A DNA stretch of 64,000 nt from Microbacterium radiodurans (GCF_008710705.1 NZ_VYRZ01000001.1:310001-374000); one strand, 5' to 3'. Shown: positions 25,539 through 34,080, counted from the stretch's first letter. The notes: generated by a model not told the origin, from the sequence alone. A program made the numbers and translations.

Positions 25539-26935
25539 GCCGCATCGTCGTCGTCGGAGCGGGTCTCGGCGGGCTCGCGGCATCCGCTCTGCTCGCCCGC
25601 GCCGGCCACCGGGTGACACTGCTCGAGGCGGCCGATCGGGTCGGCGGCAAGAGCCGGCGCATCGAGCTGGGCGGCGAGCGCATCGACACCGGCCCGTCGC
25701 TGGTCACCTTCCCGGCCGTGTGGGATGAGCTGCTCGGGCGACTGGGCGTGGAGTCGGATGCCGGGGGGCTCGACCTCGTCCGCCTCGACGAGGTGGGCCG
25801 CTACTACTACGGCGGCGAAGAGGTGTCGCTACCCGTGCCGCACGACCACCCCTGGTACCCGGCGTGGCGGCGGTTCAGCGACGCGCACGCGCCGCTCGCG
25901 GGCGACGTCGCCGCACTGCTCACCGCCGACCCCCTCGATCGGGCGTCGCTGCCCGCGCTCCGCCGGCTGCTCTCGGTCTACGGCTCGCGGCTGAGCACGC
26001 GCGCCTATCTCGACAGCCTCACCTGGATGCCCGAGGGCCTCCGCGAGATCATCGCCATCCACACGCTCAATGCCGGCGTCTCACCGTCACGCACCCCCGC
26101 GCTCTACGCGAGCATGCCGGCGGTCATGGCTGCGGACGGCGTGTGGGTTCCGCGCGGCGGCGTCTACGAGATCGTGCTCGCGCTCCACCGGCTGGCGGAT
26201 GCCGCGGGGGTCGACATCCGCACCGGCGAAGCCGTCACCGGGATCGAGCGCGGCCGGGTCACGACGGTCGACGGCTTCCACGAGGCGGATGTCGTGGTGA
26301 GCGGTTTGGATGCCGCGCGGCTCGACGGGCTGCTGGGTCGCGAAAGTCGGTCGCGTGCGCCGCGAACGCTGTCGTGCTCGGCCGTCGCGGTCTACGGCGT
26401 GCTCGCGGAGCCGTTGCCCGAGCGGATCGCGGCGCACAGCGTCATCCTGCCCACGAAGCCCGCCGCGCTGCACCGCAGTCTCGCCGCCGGCGACGAGCCC
26501 GCCGACACGATGGCCTTCGTCAACCACTACCGCGCGGGCGAGATCTACCCGAACGACCGCAGCACGCTCGCCGTGCTGCTCACGAGCCCCGCCGACGGTC
26601 AGGCCTCCTCCCTCGAGCACCCCTTCGTGGTCCGCGAGATCGAGCGCATCTCCCGCGTGATGGGGCTGGACGCACTGCTGACCGACGGCATGGTCGAGAC
26701 CGCCGTGCTCGACCCGCGGTACTTCGGAACCTTCGGCGAACCGCACGGAGCCCTCTACGGCGCCGCCCGTCCGCTGTGGATGAGCGGACCGCTGCACCGA
26801 CCTGCGCAGCACGACCCCCGACGCCCGTGGCTCTGGCGCGTCGGCGCCTCGGTTCACCCGGGCGGCGGCATCCCCGCGGTGCTCGGCGGAGCGATGATCG
26901 TCACCGCGAAGCTGCTGAAGCGGCATCCGGCCTGA
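25535..26935 (+). CDS. Phytoene desaturase-family FAD oxidoreductase (CrtI/CrtD-like)
   Basis: A 466-residue flavoenzyme. The N-terminal dinucleotide fold is IVVVGAGLGGLAASALLARAG, followed by EAADRVGGKSR and the C-terminal FAD motif RVGASVHPGGGIPAVLGGA, all characteristic of carotenoid desaturases. The order UbiA prenyltransferase then CrtI-like enzyme recalls lyeJ-crtD, which elongate and desaturate C50 carotenoids. No crtE, crtB, crtY or cruF is in the window. GTG 25535 overlaps the UbiA stop by 4 bp. Confidence 0.83.
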   Translation: MSRIVVVGAGLGGLAASALLARAGHRVTLLEAADRVGGKSRRIELGGERIDTGPSLVTFPAVWDELLGRLGVESDAGGLDLVRLDEVGRYYYGGEEVSLPVPHDHPWYPAWRRFSDAHAPLAGDVAALLTADPLDRASLPALRRLLSVYGSRLSTRAYLDSLTWMPEGLREIIAIHTLNAGVSPSRTPALYASMPAVMAADGVWVPRGGVYEIVLALHRLADAAGVDIRTGEAVTGIERGRVTTVDGFHEADVVVSGLDAARLDGLLGRESRSRAPRTLSCSAVAVYGVLAEPLPERIAAHSVILPTKPAALHRSLAAGDEPADTMAFVNHYRAGEIYPNDRSTLAVLLTSPADGQASSLEHPFVVREIERISRVMGLDALLTDGMVETAVLDPRYFGTFGEPHGALYGAARPLWMSGPLHRPAQHDPRRPWLWRVGASVHPGGGIPAVLGGAMIVTAKLLKRHPA

Positions 26936-26937
26936 AC

Positions 26938-26959
26938 CTCGGAACTTCGGTTCCCCGAG
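26938..26959. terminator. UUCG-tetraloop hairpin between convergent genes
   Basis: GGAAC-TTCG-GTTCC flanked by CTC and GAG gives a hairpin with a C(UUCG)G tetraloop three bases after the desaturase stop. No T-run follows, but it sits between two convergent genes and may end transcription from either side. Confidence 0.4.
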
Positions 26960-27053
26960 CGCTCACGTCGGAGGACATCTGCCGACCGGAGGGCGCCGCG
27001 CAGTCTTCCATTCCTCCGACACACCGATCCCCTCAGCCGCGCTGCCGCCCGGA

Positions 27054-28388
27054 TCATCGCGATGCCGTCTGCGCCCGCTCCCCGCGCCGACGTGCCCAAC
27101 GGGCCAAGAAGTACAGCCCGACGCCGACCACGAGGAGGACGGCGCCGAAGACCCACACTCGGGCGCTCTGCTGGCTCAGCAGCAGCAGGCACGACGCGAT
27201 GCCGAGCACCGGAACGAACGTCCTCACGCGGAAGTGATCGTGCTCGACGCGGTCGCGGCGCAACACGAGCACCGAGATGTTCGCGCTGAGGAACACGAAC
27301 AGCAGCAGCAGGACCACCGTTTCGGCCAGCAGCGCCAGGTCGCCGACCAGCGTCAGCAGCATCGCGACGAGCGTCGTGGCGAGGATCGCCACCCACGGCG
27401 TCTGACGTCCGGGCAGCACCCGCGACAGAGCGCGCGGCAGCAGCCCCTGCTCCGCCATGCCGTAGGTGAGACGGCTCGCCATGATCATCGTCAGCAGCGC
27501 ACCGTTGGCGACGGCGATGAGTGCGATCAGGCTGAACAGCCACGAGGGGATCGCGACCCCGCTCGCCTCCACCACCGCGAGCAGGGGTCCGCTCGAGTCG
27601 GCGAGCTCCTCCGGTGCGAGCGCGATGCTGCTCGCCAGGCCGACGAGCACGTAGACCAGCCCCGCGGCGCCGAGGGCGGCGAAGAGCGCCCGCGGGTACA
27701 TCTTCGACGGCTCCTTGACCTCCTCGATCATGTTCGCCGAGGTCTCGAACCCCACGAAGGAGTAGTACGCGATGATCGCACCCGCGAGGATCGCGGTCGC
27801 CACGCCCGTCCCCTCCGGCACCTGCGTGACGCGCGACACATCTCCGCCACCGCCGGCGAGGAGGACCCCGACCACGACCACGACGATGACGAGGCCCGAG
27901 ACCTCGATCGCCGTCATCACGAAGTTCGCGCCCATCGATTCGCGGATGCCGCGGGCGTTCAACGCCGCGAGCACCGCCAGGAAGAGGATCGCCACCGGAA
28001 CGACGGGGACGTCGACGAAGGTCTGGAGATAATCGCCGGCGAACGCGATCGACAGCCCGGCCGCGCTGGTCACGCCGGCAGCCAGCATGCAGAAGCCGAC
28101 GAGGAACGACACGAGCTTGTTCTTGAAGGCCCGTTCGGCGAAGACGGCGGCGCCGCCGGCCCTCGGATACTTGGTGACGAGTTCGGCGTACGACCCGGCG
28201 GTGAGCAGTGCGAGCACGAGCGCCGCCAGCAGCGGCGCCCACAGCATCCCGCCGACGCGCTCGGACAGCACGCCCATCAACGCGTAGACCCCGGCGCCCA
28301 GAACGTCGCCGAGGATGAAGGCGAACAGCAGGGGTCCGCCGATGCCCCGCCGCAGGCGGGACGGCGCGTCAGTGTCTGTTGAGCTCAT
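27054..28388 (-). CDS. APC-family amino acid permease (second copy)
   Basis: A 444-residue paralogue of the permease at 7842-9200: same first helix (FILGDVLGAGVYALMG), same helix-6 pattern YYSFVGFETSANMIEEVKEP, and nearly the same C-terminal helices (LLFVFLSANISVLVLRR). Twelve helices. ATG 28388 is used; GTG 28397 in frame is possible. Substrate is probably an amino acid. It stands alone between the desaturase and the TupA-like gene. Confidence 0.87.
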   Translation of the reverse strand: MSSTDTDAPSRLRRGIGGPLLFAFILGDVLGAGVYALMGVLSERVGGMLWAPLLAALVLALLTAGSYAELVTKYPRAGGAAVFAERAFKNKLVSFLVGFCMLAAGVTSAAGLSIAFAGDYLQTFVDVPVVPVAILFLAVLAALNARGIRESMGANFVMTAIEVSGLVIVVVVVGVLLAGGGGDVSRVTQVPEGTGVATAILAGAIIAYYSFVGFETSANMIEEVKEPSKMYPRALFAALGAAGLVYVLVGLASSIALAPEELADSSGPLLAVVEASGVAIPSWLFSLIALIAVANGALLTMIMASRLTYGMAEQGLLPRALSRVLPGRQTPWVAILATTLVAMLLTLVGDLALLAETVVLLLLFVFLSANISVLVLRRDRVEHDHFRVRTFVPVLGIASCLLLLSQQSARVWVFGAVLLVVGVGLYFLARWARRRGERAQTASR

Positions 28389-28458
28389 TCCGCGCACGCT
28401 AGGGGGAGCCGTCGCGGATGCCGTAGCGGGTTGACATCGGACGGACGGACATCAGCCG

Positions 28459-29361
28459 TCAGCGATAGCGGCGGGGCACGGTCCAGGGGCGACCGAACTC
28501 CGCGTTGAACGATTCCGGGTCGAACGGACTGTCACCGCCGGCGGGGAAGCTCGTGAGCTCGCCGAACACGACGCGACCGTCGACGTCGTAGAGGTCGACG
28601 CGGACGAAGTCCGTGTCTTCACCGAGCCGTTCGGCGACGCGGATCATCTCGTCGAGGTGCGCCGGACGCTCGCGTTCGGGGTCGGCCCACGGCGGGCCGC
28701 CGCTCATCGGGATACGGCTCCAGTCGGGGCGATGGAAGTCCTGCGTGCGGCGTCCGAAGCGGCCGCTGTCGACCTGGACGAACCAGCACCGCCCGTGGAA
28801 GACGAAGAACTTGTAGTCGTCGGGGATGCCGCCGTCCGCCCCGACGAGCAGCTCTTCGACGATGACGCGTCGGGGGACCTGCCCGTAGACCCATTCGCGG
28901 TTGGGGCCCTGCCCGTACAGCTTCGCGACCCATCCGGCGGCGATCGCGGCGAGGTCGTGCGGGGTGACGACGTCGGGTCGGACGTGCCGGTAGACCCAGC
29001 CCCAACGCGCTTCGGGAAGCCGGGCATCCGCCGGAGCCGCGGGTGACACGACGATCGCCGCGCCGCTGCCGTGCGTCGGCTTCACGACATACGAATCCGG
29101 CCACTCGATATCGAGGAGGTCACGGGGATCGTCGACGATCGCGTACGCCCGAGGCAGGTAGTCGCGGCCGACGACGGCAGTGACGTACTCGCGCACGGCG
29201 GCCTTGTCGGCGAAGGTGACGATGAGGCTGCGGCGATCGCGCAGCATCTTGTAGCGCACCTTCTCGCGGAACGTCGTCGGCGTGCGGGTGCGCCAGAGGC
29301 GCAGCATCCGAACCAGGCGGCTCCGCTCGCGCCAGCGGACGCCGCCGTGCGCGACGCTCAC
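28459..29361 (-). CDS. TupA-like ATP-grasp protein
   Basis: A 300-residue protein of the TupA-like ATP-grasp family. TPTTFREKVRYKMLRDRRSL precedes the core, then FADKAAVREYV, VVKPTHGSGAAIVV (ATP-binding lysine and loop), RRVIVEELL, PDDYKFFVFHGRCWFVQVDSGRF and FVRVDLYDVDGRVVFGELTSFPAGG with the metal-binding Asp and Glu. TupA was named from teichuronopeptide synthesis, and relatives often lie in surface-polysaccharide loci. None is visible here. GTG start. Confidence 0.83.
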   Translation of the reverse strand: MSVAHGGVRWRERSRLVRMLRLWRTRTPTTFREKVRYKMLRDRRSLIVTFADKAAVREYVTAVVGRDYLPRAYAIVDDPRDLLDIEWPDSYVVKPTHGSGAAIVVSPAAPADARLPEARWGWVYRHVRPDVVTPHDLAAIAAGWVAKLYGQGPNREWVYGQVPRRVIVEELLVGADGGIPDDYKFFVFHGRCWFVQVDSGRFGRRTQDFHRPDWSRIPMSGGPPWADPERERPAHLDEMIRVAERLGEDTDFVRVDLYDVDGRVVFGELTSFPAGGDSPFDPESFNAEFGRPWTVPRRYR

Positions 29362-29395
29362 GCGCGCGGCGCCATCGAGGTCAGCACGCGAGCAC

Positions 29396-30766
29396 TCAGT
29401 CCATTCCCACGGCCATGTCGGTGAAGCGCGAGAAGTGCCCCTGGAAGGCGACGGTCACCGTGTCGGTCGGGCCGTTACGGTGCTTGGCGACGATGAGGTC
29501 GGCCTCGCCCGCGCGGGGGCTGTCCTTCTCGTAGGCGGCCTCGCGGTGCAGCAGGATCACGATGTCGGCGTCCTGCTCGATCGAGCCGGACTCGCGCAGG
29601 TCGCTGATGGCGGGCTTCTTGTCGGCACGCTGCTCAGCGCCACGATTCAGCTGCGAGAGAGCGATGACCGGCACCTGCAGCTCCTTCGCCAGCAGCTTGA
29701 GCGCACGCGAGAACTCCGAGACCTCCTGCTGACGCGACTCGACGCGCTTACCGCTCGTCATGAGCTGCAGGTAGTCGATCACGACCATCTTCAGTCCGAC
29801 GCGCTGCTTGAGCCGCCGGCATTTCGCCCGGATCTCGACGAGCGTCATGTTCGGGCTGTCGTCGATGTAGAGCGGCGCATCGTTGATGCGGCCGCGCGTC
29901 GCCGCGACGGTGGTCCAGTCGCGCGAGTCGAGCGTGCCCTTGCGCATCGACTGCAGCGGCACGGCGCCCTCGGCGCTCATCAGACGCATCGCGATCTCGC
30001 TGCGCCCCATCTCGAGCGAGAAGAAGATCGTCGGCGAGTCGTTCTTGATGGCGGCCGCGCGGGCGAAGTCGAGAGCGAGCGTCGACTTACCCATGGCGGG
30101 TCGTGCGGCCACGACGATCATCTGGCCCGGATGCAGGCCATTGGTCAGCTGATCGAGGCCGGAGAAGCCCGTCGGGATGCCGGTCATCTGACCGTCGCGC
30201 CCGCGTGCGGCCTCGATGTCGTCGATGGCGGCCGTGACGGCGACCTCGAGCGGCACGTAGTCCTCGGCCTTCTCGGCGCCGGTGACGGAGTAGATCTCGG
30301 CCTGTGCGCTGTTGACGAGGTCCAGCGCTTCGCCCTGACCGTTGTAGCCCATCTGCACGATGCGCGTCCCGGCCTCGACGAGGCGGCGCAGCAAGGCCCG
30401 CTCGTTGACGATCGTCGCGTAATAGCCGGCGTTGGCCGCCGTCGGAACGATCGAGGTGAGGGTGTGGAGGTAGTCGGCGCCGCCTGCGCGTTGCAGCTCG
30501 CCGTTCTTGATGAGCTCGTCGGTGACCGCGACGACGTCGGTGGGTTCGCCGTGCGAATACAGGGAGAGGAGGGCCTCGTAGATGAGCTCGTGCTTGGGGA
30601 CGTAGAAGTCCGTGCCGCGCAGCGTCTCGATGACGTCGGCGACGGCATCCTTCGACAGGAGCATGCCGCCGAGGGTGCTCTGCTCGGCGAGCATGTCGTG
30701 CGGCGGGGTGCGGTCGGGTTCACGCCGGCCACCGAGCCGGTCGTCCGAGATATCCGCGATCGACAT
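29396..30766 (-). CDS. dnaB: Replicative DNA helicase DnaB
   Basis: A 456-residue RecA-fold hexameric helicase that unwinds DNA ahead of the fork. The N-terminal domain (PPHDMLAEQSTLGGMLLS) is followed by the linker and the motor, with Walker A ARPAMGKST near residues 218-226, Walker B MVVIDYLQLM, and motif IALSQLNRG and DLRESGSIEQDADIV further on. No intein is present, unlike many actinobacterial dnaB genes. ATG 30766 (MSIADISDD) is chosen; GTG 30772 is possible. The 457-bp upstream region is unusually rich in DnaA-box-like sites. Confidence 0.96.
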   Translation of the reverse strand: MSIADISDDRLGGRREPDRTPPHDMLAEQSTLGGMLLSKDAVADVIETLRGTDFYVPKHELIYEALLSLYSHGEPTDVVAVTDELIKNGELQRAGGADYLHTLTSIVPTAANAGYYATIVNERALLRRLVEAGTRIVQMGYNGQGEALDLVNSAQAEIYSVTGAEKAEDYVPLEVAVTAAIDDIEAARGRDGQMTGIPTGFSGLDQLTNGLHPGQMIVVAARPAMGKSTLALDFARAAAIKNDSPTIFFSLEMGRSEIAMRLMSAEGAVPLQSMRKGTLDSRDWTTVAATRGRINDAPLYIDDSPNMTLVEIRAKCRRLKQRVGLKMVVIDYLQLMTSGKRVESRQQEVSEFSRALKLLAKELQVPVIALSQLNRGAEQRADKKPAISDLRESGSIEQDADIVILLHREAAYEKDSPRAGEADLIVAKHRNGPTDTVTVAFQGHFSRFTDMAVGMD

Positions 30767-30843
30767 CCGCACCCCCGCATCCTGACCCGTCGCCCGAGCC
30801 GCAGTACACGGTATGGACGGGGTCCGACACCTGCAAACCGGCC

Positions 30844-31024
30844 TGTGGATAACTCTGTGGAGAGGATGCGGGAAACGCCGCCGTGCGTGTGGAGAAGACC
30901 TGTGGAAAACGCCCGGAACGATGGTGGAATCGACGAATTTTTTACCCACTGATCGGGCACTTCCGATTCCACAGACTGTGGATGAGAATCGAGCTTGAAG
31001 TAGGCGTTGAAGGTTTGTGGATAT
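30844..31024. promoter_or_regulatory. Cluster of DnaA-box-like 9-mers upstream of dnaB
   Basis: Six TGTGGA-starting 9-mers lie in one orientation: TGTGGATAA (30844, perfect DnaA box complement), TGTGGAGAG (30856), TGTGGAGAA (30888), TGTGGAAAA (30901), TGTGGATGA (30977) and TGTGGATAT (31016). One inverted copy ends TTCCACA at 30973. The stretch 30767-31223 holds no gene. Sites of this kind bind DnaA and could control dnaB or titrate DnaA. Confidence 0.6.
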
Positions 31025-31223
31025 CGCATCGAGTTGTGCAGAACTCCTCGTTTGTCAAGTCGAGTCGAGGCGACGCGGAACCATCCCGAATCGCACCGGA
31101 TGTGTACCGACGAGGTCTAGACAGCTCGCTGTGAAGACGCTATGTTCCCGTGCAAAGCAACACCCGGTGAGCGGGTTCACGCCCGCACCGACGACAACGT
31201 TTTCGGGGAGGTGAACGTCCGTC

Positions 31224-32303
31224 GTGTCCCACCGCACTCGTGTTTCGCGCCTGCTGCCCGCCATCGGCATCGGGGCCGGCGTCGCGCTCGCCTGGACGGC
31301 GCTCTCGCTCGTGATGGCACCGGCGGCTCACGCATCCGACGACGACCACCGCGACGGGCTCGTGGGGAACCTGCTCTCGTCGGTCACGCAACCGGTCGGA
31401 TCGGTCGTCGAAGAAATCGTCGCCCCGGTCGCGAACCACGTCGTGGCGCCGATCGCCGAGGTGGTCGCCCCGGTCGCGACCCCGGTCGTCGCGCCGGTCA
31501 CGCAGCACGTCGTAGCCCCGGTCTCGACAGCTGTCGTAGCGCCGGTTGCCGACGTCGTCGCGCCGATCACGACACCGGTCATCGACAGCGTCGCCCCCGC
31601 GCTCGAGGCGGTGAGCGCGCCGGTCTCACCCGTCGTGGAGGCGGTGGCCCCGGCTCTCGCTCCCGTGACGTCCGCCCTCGACCCGGCGCTCGACGCACTG
31701 ACCCCCGTGACAGACCCCGTGGTCGGGCTCGTCGACGAGCTCGTCACCCCGCTCGCCCCCGTTCTCGCGCCCGTCGGCGACGCCGTCGCGCCCGTTCTCG
31801 ACCCGATCACCGACACGGTCGCCCCCGGTGCCCCCGGAACACCGATCCCGTCCGCACCGGCGGTCGACGGCATCGTGCCGCAGCCCCTTCCGGGCTCGCC
31901 CGCGGGAGATGTTCCGCCGCTGCCGGCGCTCGGTTCCGTGGCATCGGCGGCCGCGGACCCGACCCTGACCCACCGAGCGGCCCTCGCGCGCGCCGCCCTC
32001 GACCTCCGTGCGATCGTGCAAGCGAGCGCACCACCCCTGTCCGTCGACGCCGCGACCGGTATCGCACAAGCCTCCACAGCGTCGCTGGGCGGCCTGGCCG
32101 GCCTCGCCGCCGCGCCCCTGATGCTCGGTTCGAGCGGCAGCGCCACGGCATCCGCCACCGCTGTCGGCGGCATCGCGCCGCTTGCCGGCCTGGCGTTCGC
32201 AGCCGGGCTCTTCGCCCTCCTGCGCGTCGGCACGGGCCGCCGCGCTTCCGACGAGCGCACTCCCCTCGCGCCCGTCTACCCCACCGACGTCTCTCCCGAC
32301 TGA
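31224..32303 (+). CDS. Secreted VAP-repeat surface protein
   Basis: A 359-residue protein of unknown function. A signal peptide (VSRLLPAIGIGAGVALAW and onwards, cleavage likely after AHA near residue 37) is followed from about residue 65 to 200 by a run of 7-8-residue repeats of the form V-V-A-P-V-x-x, which is almost free of charge and aromatic residues. A non-repetitive segment and a final hydrophobic helix (about 317-342) with RRAS after it suggest membrane anchoring. GTG 31224 has GGGGAGGTG upstream. The next gene, also a surface protein, starts 84 bp later. Confidence 0.72.
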   Translation: MSHRTRVSRLLPAIGIGAGVALAWTALSLVMAPAAHASDDDHRDGLVGNLLSSVTQPVGSVVEEIVAPVANHVVAPIAEVVAPVATPVVAPVTQHVVAPVSTAVVAPVADVVAPITTPVIDSVAPALEAVSAPVSPVVEAVAPALAPVTSALDPALDALTPVTDPVVGLVDELVTPLAPVLAPVGDAVAPVLDPITDTVAPGAPGTPIPSAPAVDGIVPQPLPGSPAGDVPPLPALGSVASAAADPTLTHRAALARAALDLRAIVQASAPPLSVDAATGIAQASTASLGGLAGLAAAPLMLGSSGSATASATAVGGIAPLAGLAFAAGLFALLRVGTGRRASDERTPLAPVYPTDVSPD

Positions 32304-32387
32304 CGGCGGATCGACCGCGTTCTCGCGGCACGATCCATCGGCGCGTCTGCGCGCCACCACACCGTCATCTCAAGGAGAGAAAAGGAA

Positions 32388-33959
32388 ATGAACACCATCG
32401 TCTCGCGCGCCCTCTGGGGCACGCTCCTCGCCGGGGGGATCACGATCCTCGGCGCGACCGCGGCGAACGCGGCCGATACATCAGGTGAGGACGGGCTGCT
32501 GTCGGGTACCCAGGGCCTCGTCTCGGTGAACGCACCGATCACGGTCCAGGGCACGGCGGTGTCGCTCCTCGGCGACGCCTCGAGCTCCTCCGAGAGCCAC
32601 AGCGCACCGGCCGCATCGACGTCGCCCGCCGCATCCACGAGCGGCGTCGACGGCATCGGTTCGGGCACCCAGGCTCTGATCGACGTCGACCTGCCGATCA
32701 ACGTCGACGGGCTGGCAGTGTCGCTCATCGGCGACAGCTCCAGCTCGACGGATGCCGCAGCTCCTGCGCCCGCAGCAGCTCCGGCTCCCGCCCCGGCCGC
32801 ACCCGCCGCGAACGCAGCCACGGACGGCGCGGACGGCGTCGCATCGGGCACGCAGGTCGTCGCACCGATCAGCATCCCGATCGACCTCAGCGGCACCGCC
32901 GTCTCGGTCATCGGCGACGCGAACAGCGACGACACCACCGCAACCGCACCGGCCACCGGCACCTCGGCTCCCGCCACCGGCGCCGGCACCGACGGAACCG
33001 ACGGCATCGCATCCGGCACCCAGATCGTCGCCCCCATCACGGCACCGATCAACCTGGGCGGCACCGCCGTCTCCGTGATCGGCGATGCGAACAGCGACAC
33101 CACCAGCGGCTCGACGACCCCCGGCACCTCGGCCCCGGCCACCGGCGCCAGCACCGACGGAACCGACGGCATCGCATCCGGCACCCAGATCGCCGCACCG
33201 ATCAGCATCCCGATCGACCTCAGCGGCACCGCCGTCTCGGTCATCGGCGACGCGAACAGCGACACCACCAGCGGCTCGACCACTCCCGGCACCTCGGCCC
33301 CGGCCACCGGCGCCACCACCGACGGAACCGACGGCATCGCATCCGGCACCCAGATCGTCGCCCCCATCACGGCACCGGTCAACCTGGGCGGCACCGCCGT
33401 CTCCGTGATCGGCGACGCCACCACCGACACCACCACCGGCACGACCGCCCCGGGCTCCGCAGTCCCCGGGGGCGTGAGCACCGGCGGCTCGAATGGCATC
33501 GGCTCGGGCACGCAGATCCTTCTGCCCATCTCGATCCCGATCTCGCTCGACGGGACGGCGATCTCGGTCATCGGCGACGCGACGACCGAGGTGAACACCC
33601 CGGCCGGTCCGGGAACCGGCCCCGGCACGACCGACCCCGGCACGACCGACCCCGGCACGACCGACCCCGGCACGACCGACCCCGGCACGACCGACCCCGG
33701 CACGACCGACCCCGGCACGACCGACCCCGGCACGACCGACCCCGGCACGACCACTCCCGGCGCGGGGGATGGCTCGTCGGTGATCGGCTCGCCGGCAGCA
33801 GCGACTTCGGTTCGCACGCTGATGGCGGCTCCCGCCGCGGGACATACCGCCCTCGCGGAGACCGGCGGGCAGACCCTTCTGCCCCTCGGCGTCGCCGCCG
33901 CCCTGCTGTCCATCGCCGGGCTCGTCCTGGTGGCGGCACGGCGCCGGGCACGAGTCTGA
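32388..33959 (+). CDS. Chaplin-like repeat protein with LAETG cell-wall sorting signal
   Basis: A 523-residue surface protein. Signal peptide 1-29 (cleavage near NAA-D). Seven repeats of about 29 residues start at residues 36, 89, 150, 206, 261, 316 and 370, each reading G-(I/V/L)-x-SGTQ...API(S/T)xPIxL-x-GTAVSVIGDA. The pattern matches the chaplin domain of Streptomyces aerial-hyphae proteins but without its cysteines. A PGTTD stalk (411-455) leads to LAETG (489-493), a hydrophobic helix and RRRARV, a class E-type sortase signal. Start ATG 32388 has AAGGAGAG eight bases upstream. Probably a wall-anchored adhesive or amyloid-like protein; the function is inferred. Confidence 0.85.
   Translation: MNTIVSRALWGTLLAGGITILGATAANAADTSGEDGLLSGTQGLVSVNAPITVQGTAVSLLGDASSSSESHSAPAASTSPAASTSGVDGIGSGTQALIDVDLPINVDGLAVSLIGDSSSSTDAAAPAPAAAPAPAPAAPAANAATDGADGVASGTQVVAPISIPIDLSGTAVSVIGDANSDDTTATAPATGTSAPATGAGTDGTDGIASGTQIVAPITAPINLGGTAVSVIGDANSDTTSGSTTPGTSAPATGASTDGTDGIASGTQIAAPISIPIDLSGTAVSVIGDANSDTTSGSTTPGTSAPATGATTDGTDGIASGTQIVAPITAPVNLGGTAVSVIGDATTDTTTGTTAPGSAVPGGVSTGGSNGIGSGTQILLPISIPISLDGTAISVIGDATTEVNTPAGPGTGPGTTDPGTTDPGTTDPGTTDPGTTDPGTTDPGTTDPGTTDPGTTTPGAGDGSSVIGSPAAATSVRTLMAAPAAGHTALAETGGQTLLPLGVAAALLSIAGLVLVAARRRARV
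32835..33420 (+). repeat. Duplicated two-repeat unit within the chaplin-like gene
   Basis: Repeats 3 and 4 (from about 32835) reappear nearly base for base as repeats 5 and 6 (from about 33168), including the linker SAPATGAxTDGTDGIASGTQ. This shows that the gene grew by duplicating a pair of repeats, about 330 bp at a time. Confidence 0.85.
33621..33755 (+). repeat. 15-bp tandem repeat encoding the PGTTD stalk
   Basis: Nine head-to-tail copies of CCCGGCACGACCGAC, eight identical and the last changed to end in CACT. In frame it encodes PGTTD eight times and then PGTTT. The near-perfect DNA identity implies recent expansion, and copy number may vary between strains. Confidence 0.95.
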
Positions 33960-33990
33960 GCGCGAGAGCGGCACGGGCCTGACACACTGA

Positions 33991-34038
33991 CCGACGCGGC
34001 GGCTGCGCAGAACGGATCCCCTGCAGCCGCCGCGTCGG
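33991..34038 (+). terminator. 16-bp perfect hairpin after the chaplin-like gene
   Basis: CCGACGCGGCGGCTGC (33991-34006) pairs perfectly with GCAGCCGCCGCGTCGG (34023-34038) across a 16-base loop, 31 bases after the stop codon. No T-run follows, but stem strength and position suggest a terminator. Confidence 0.65.
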
Positions 34039-34080
34039 CGCGCCCGACGTGGCATCGCCCCCGCGACCGTGCCCGTTCCC

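Noticed and set aside
29282..30952. Forward 556-codon open frame over dnaB
   Set aside because: Antisense to the unmistakable dnaB coding sequence.
33621..33755. Possible CRISPR array
   Set aside because: The repeats are 15 bp, directly adjacent without spacers, and in frame with a surface-protein stalk.
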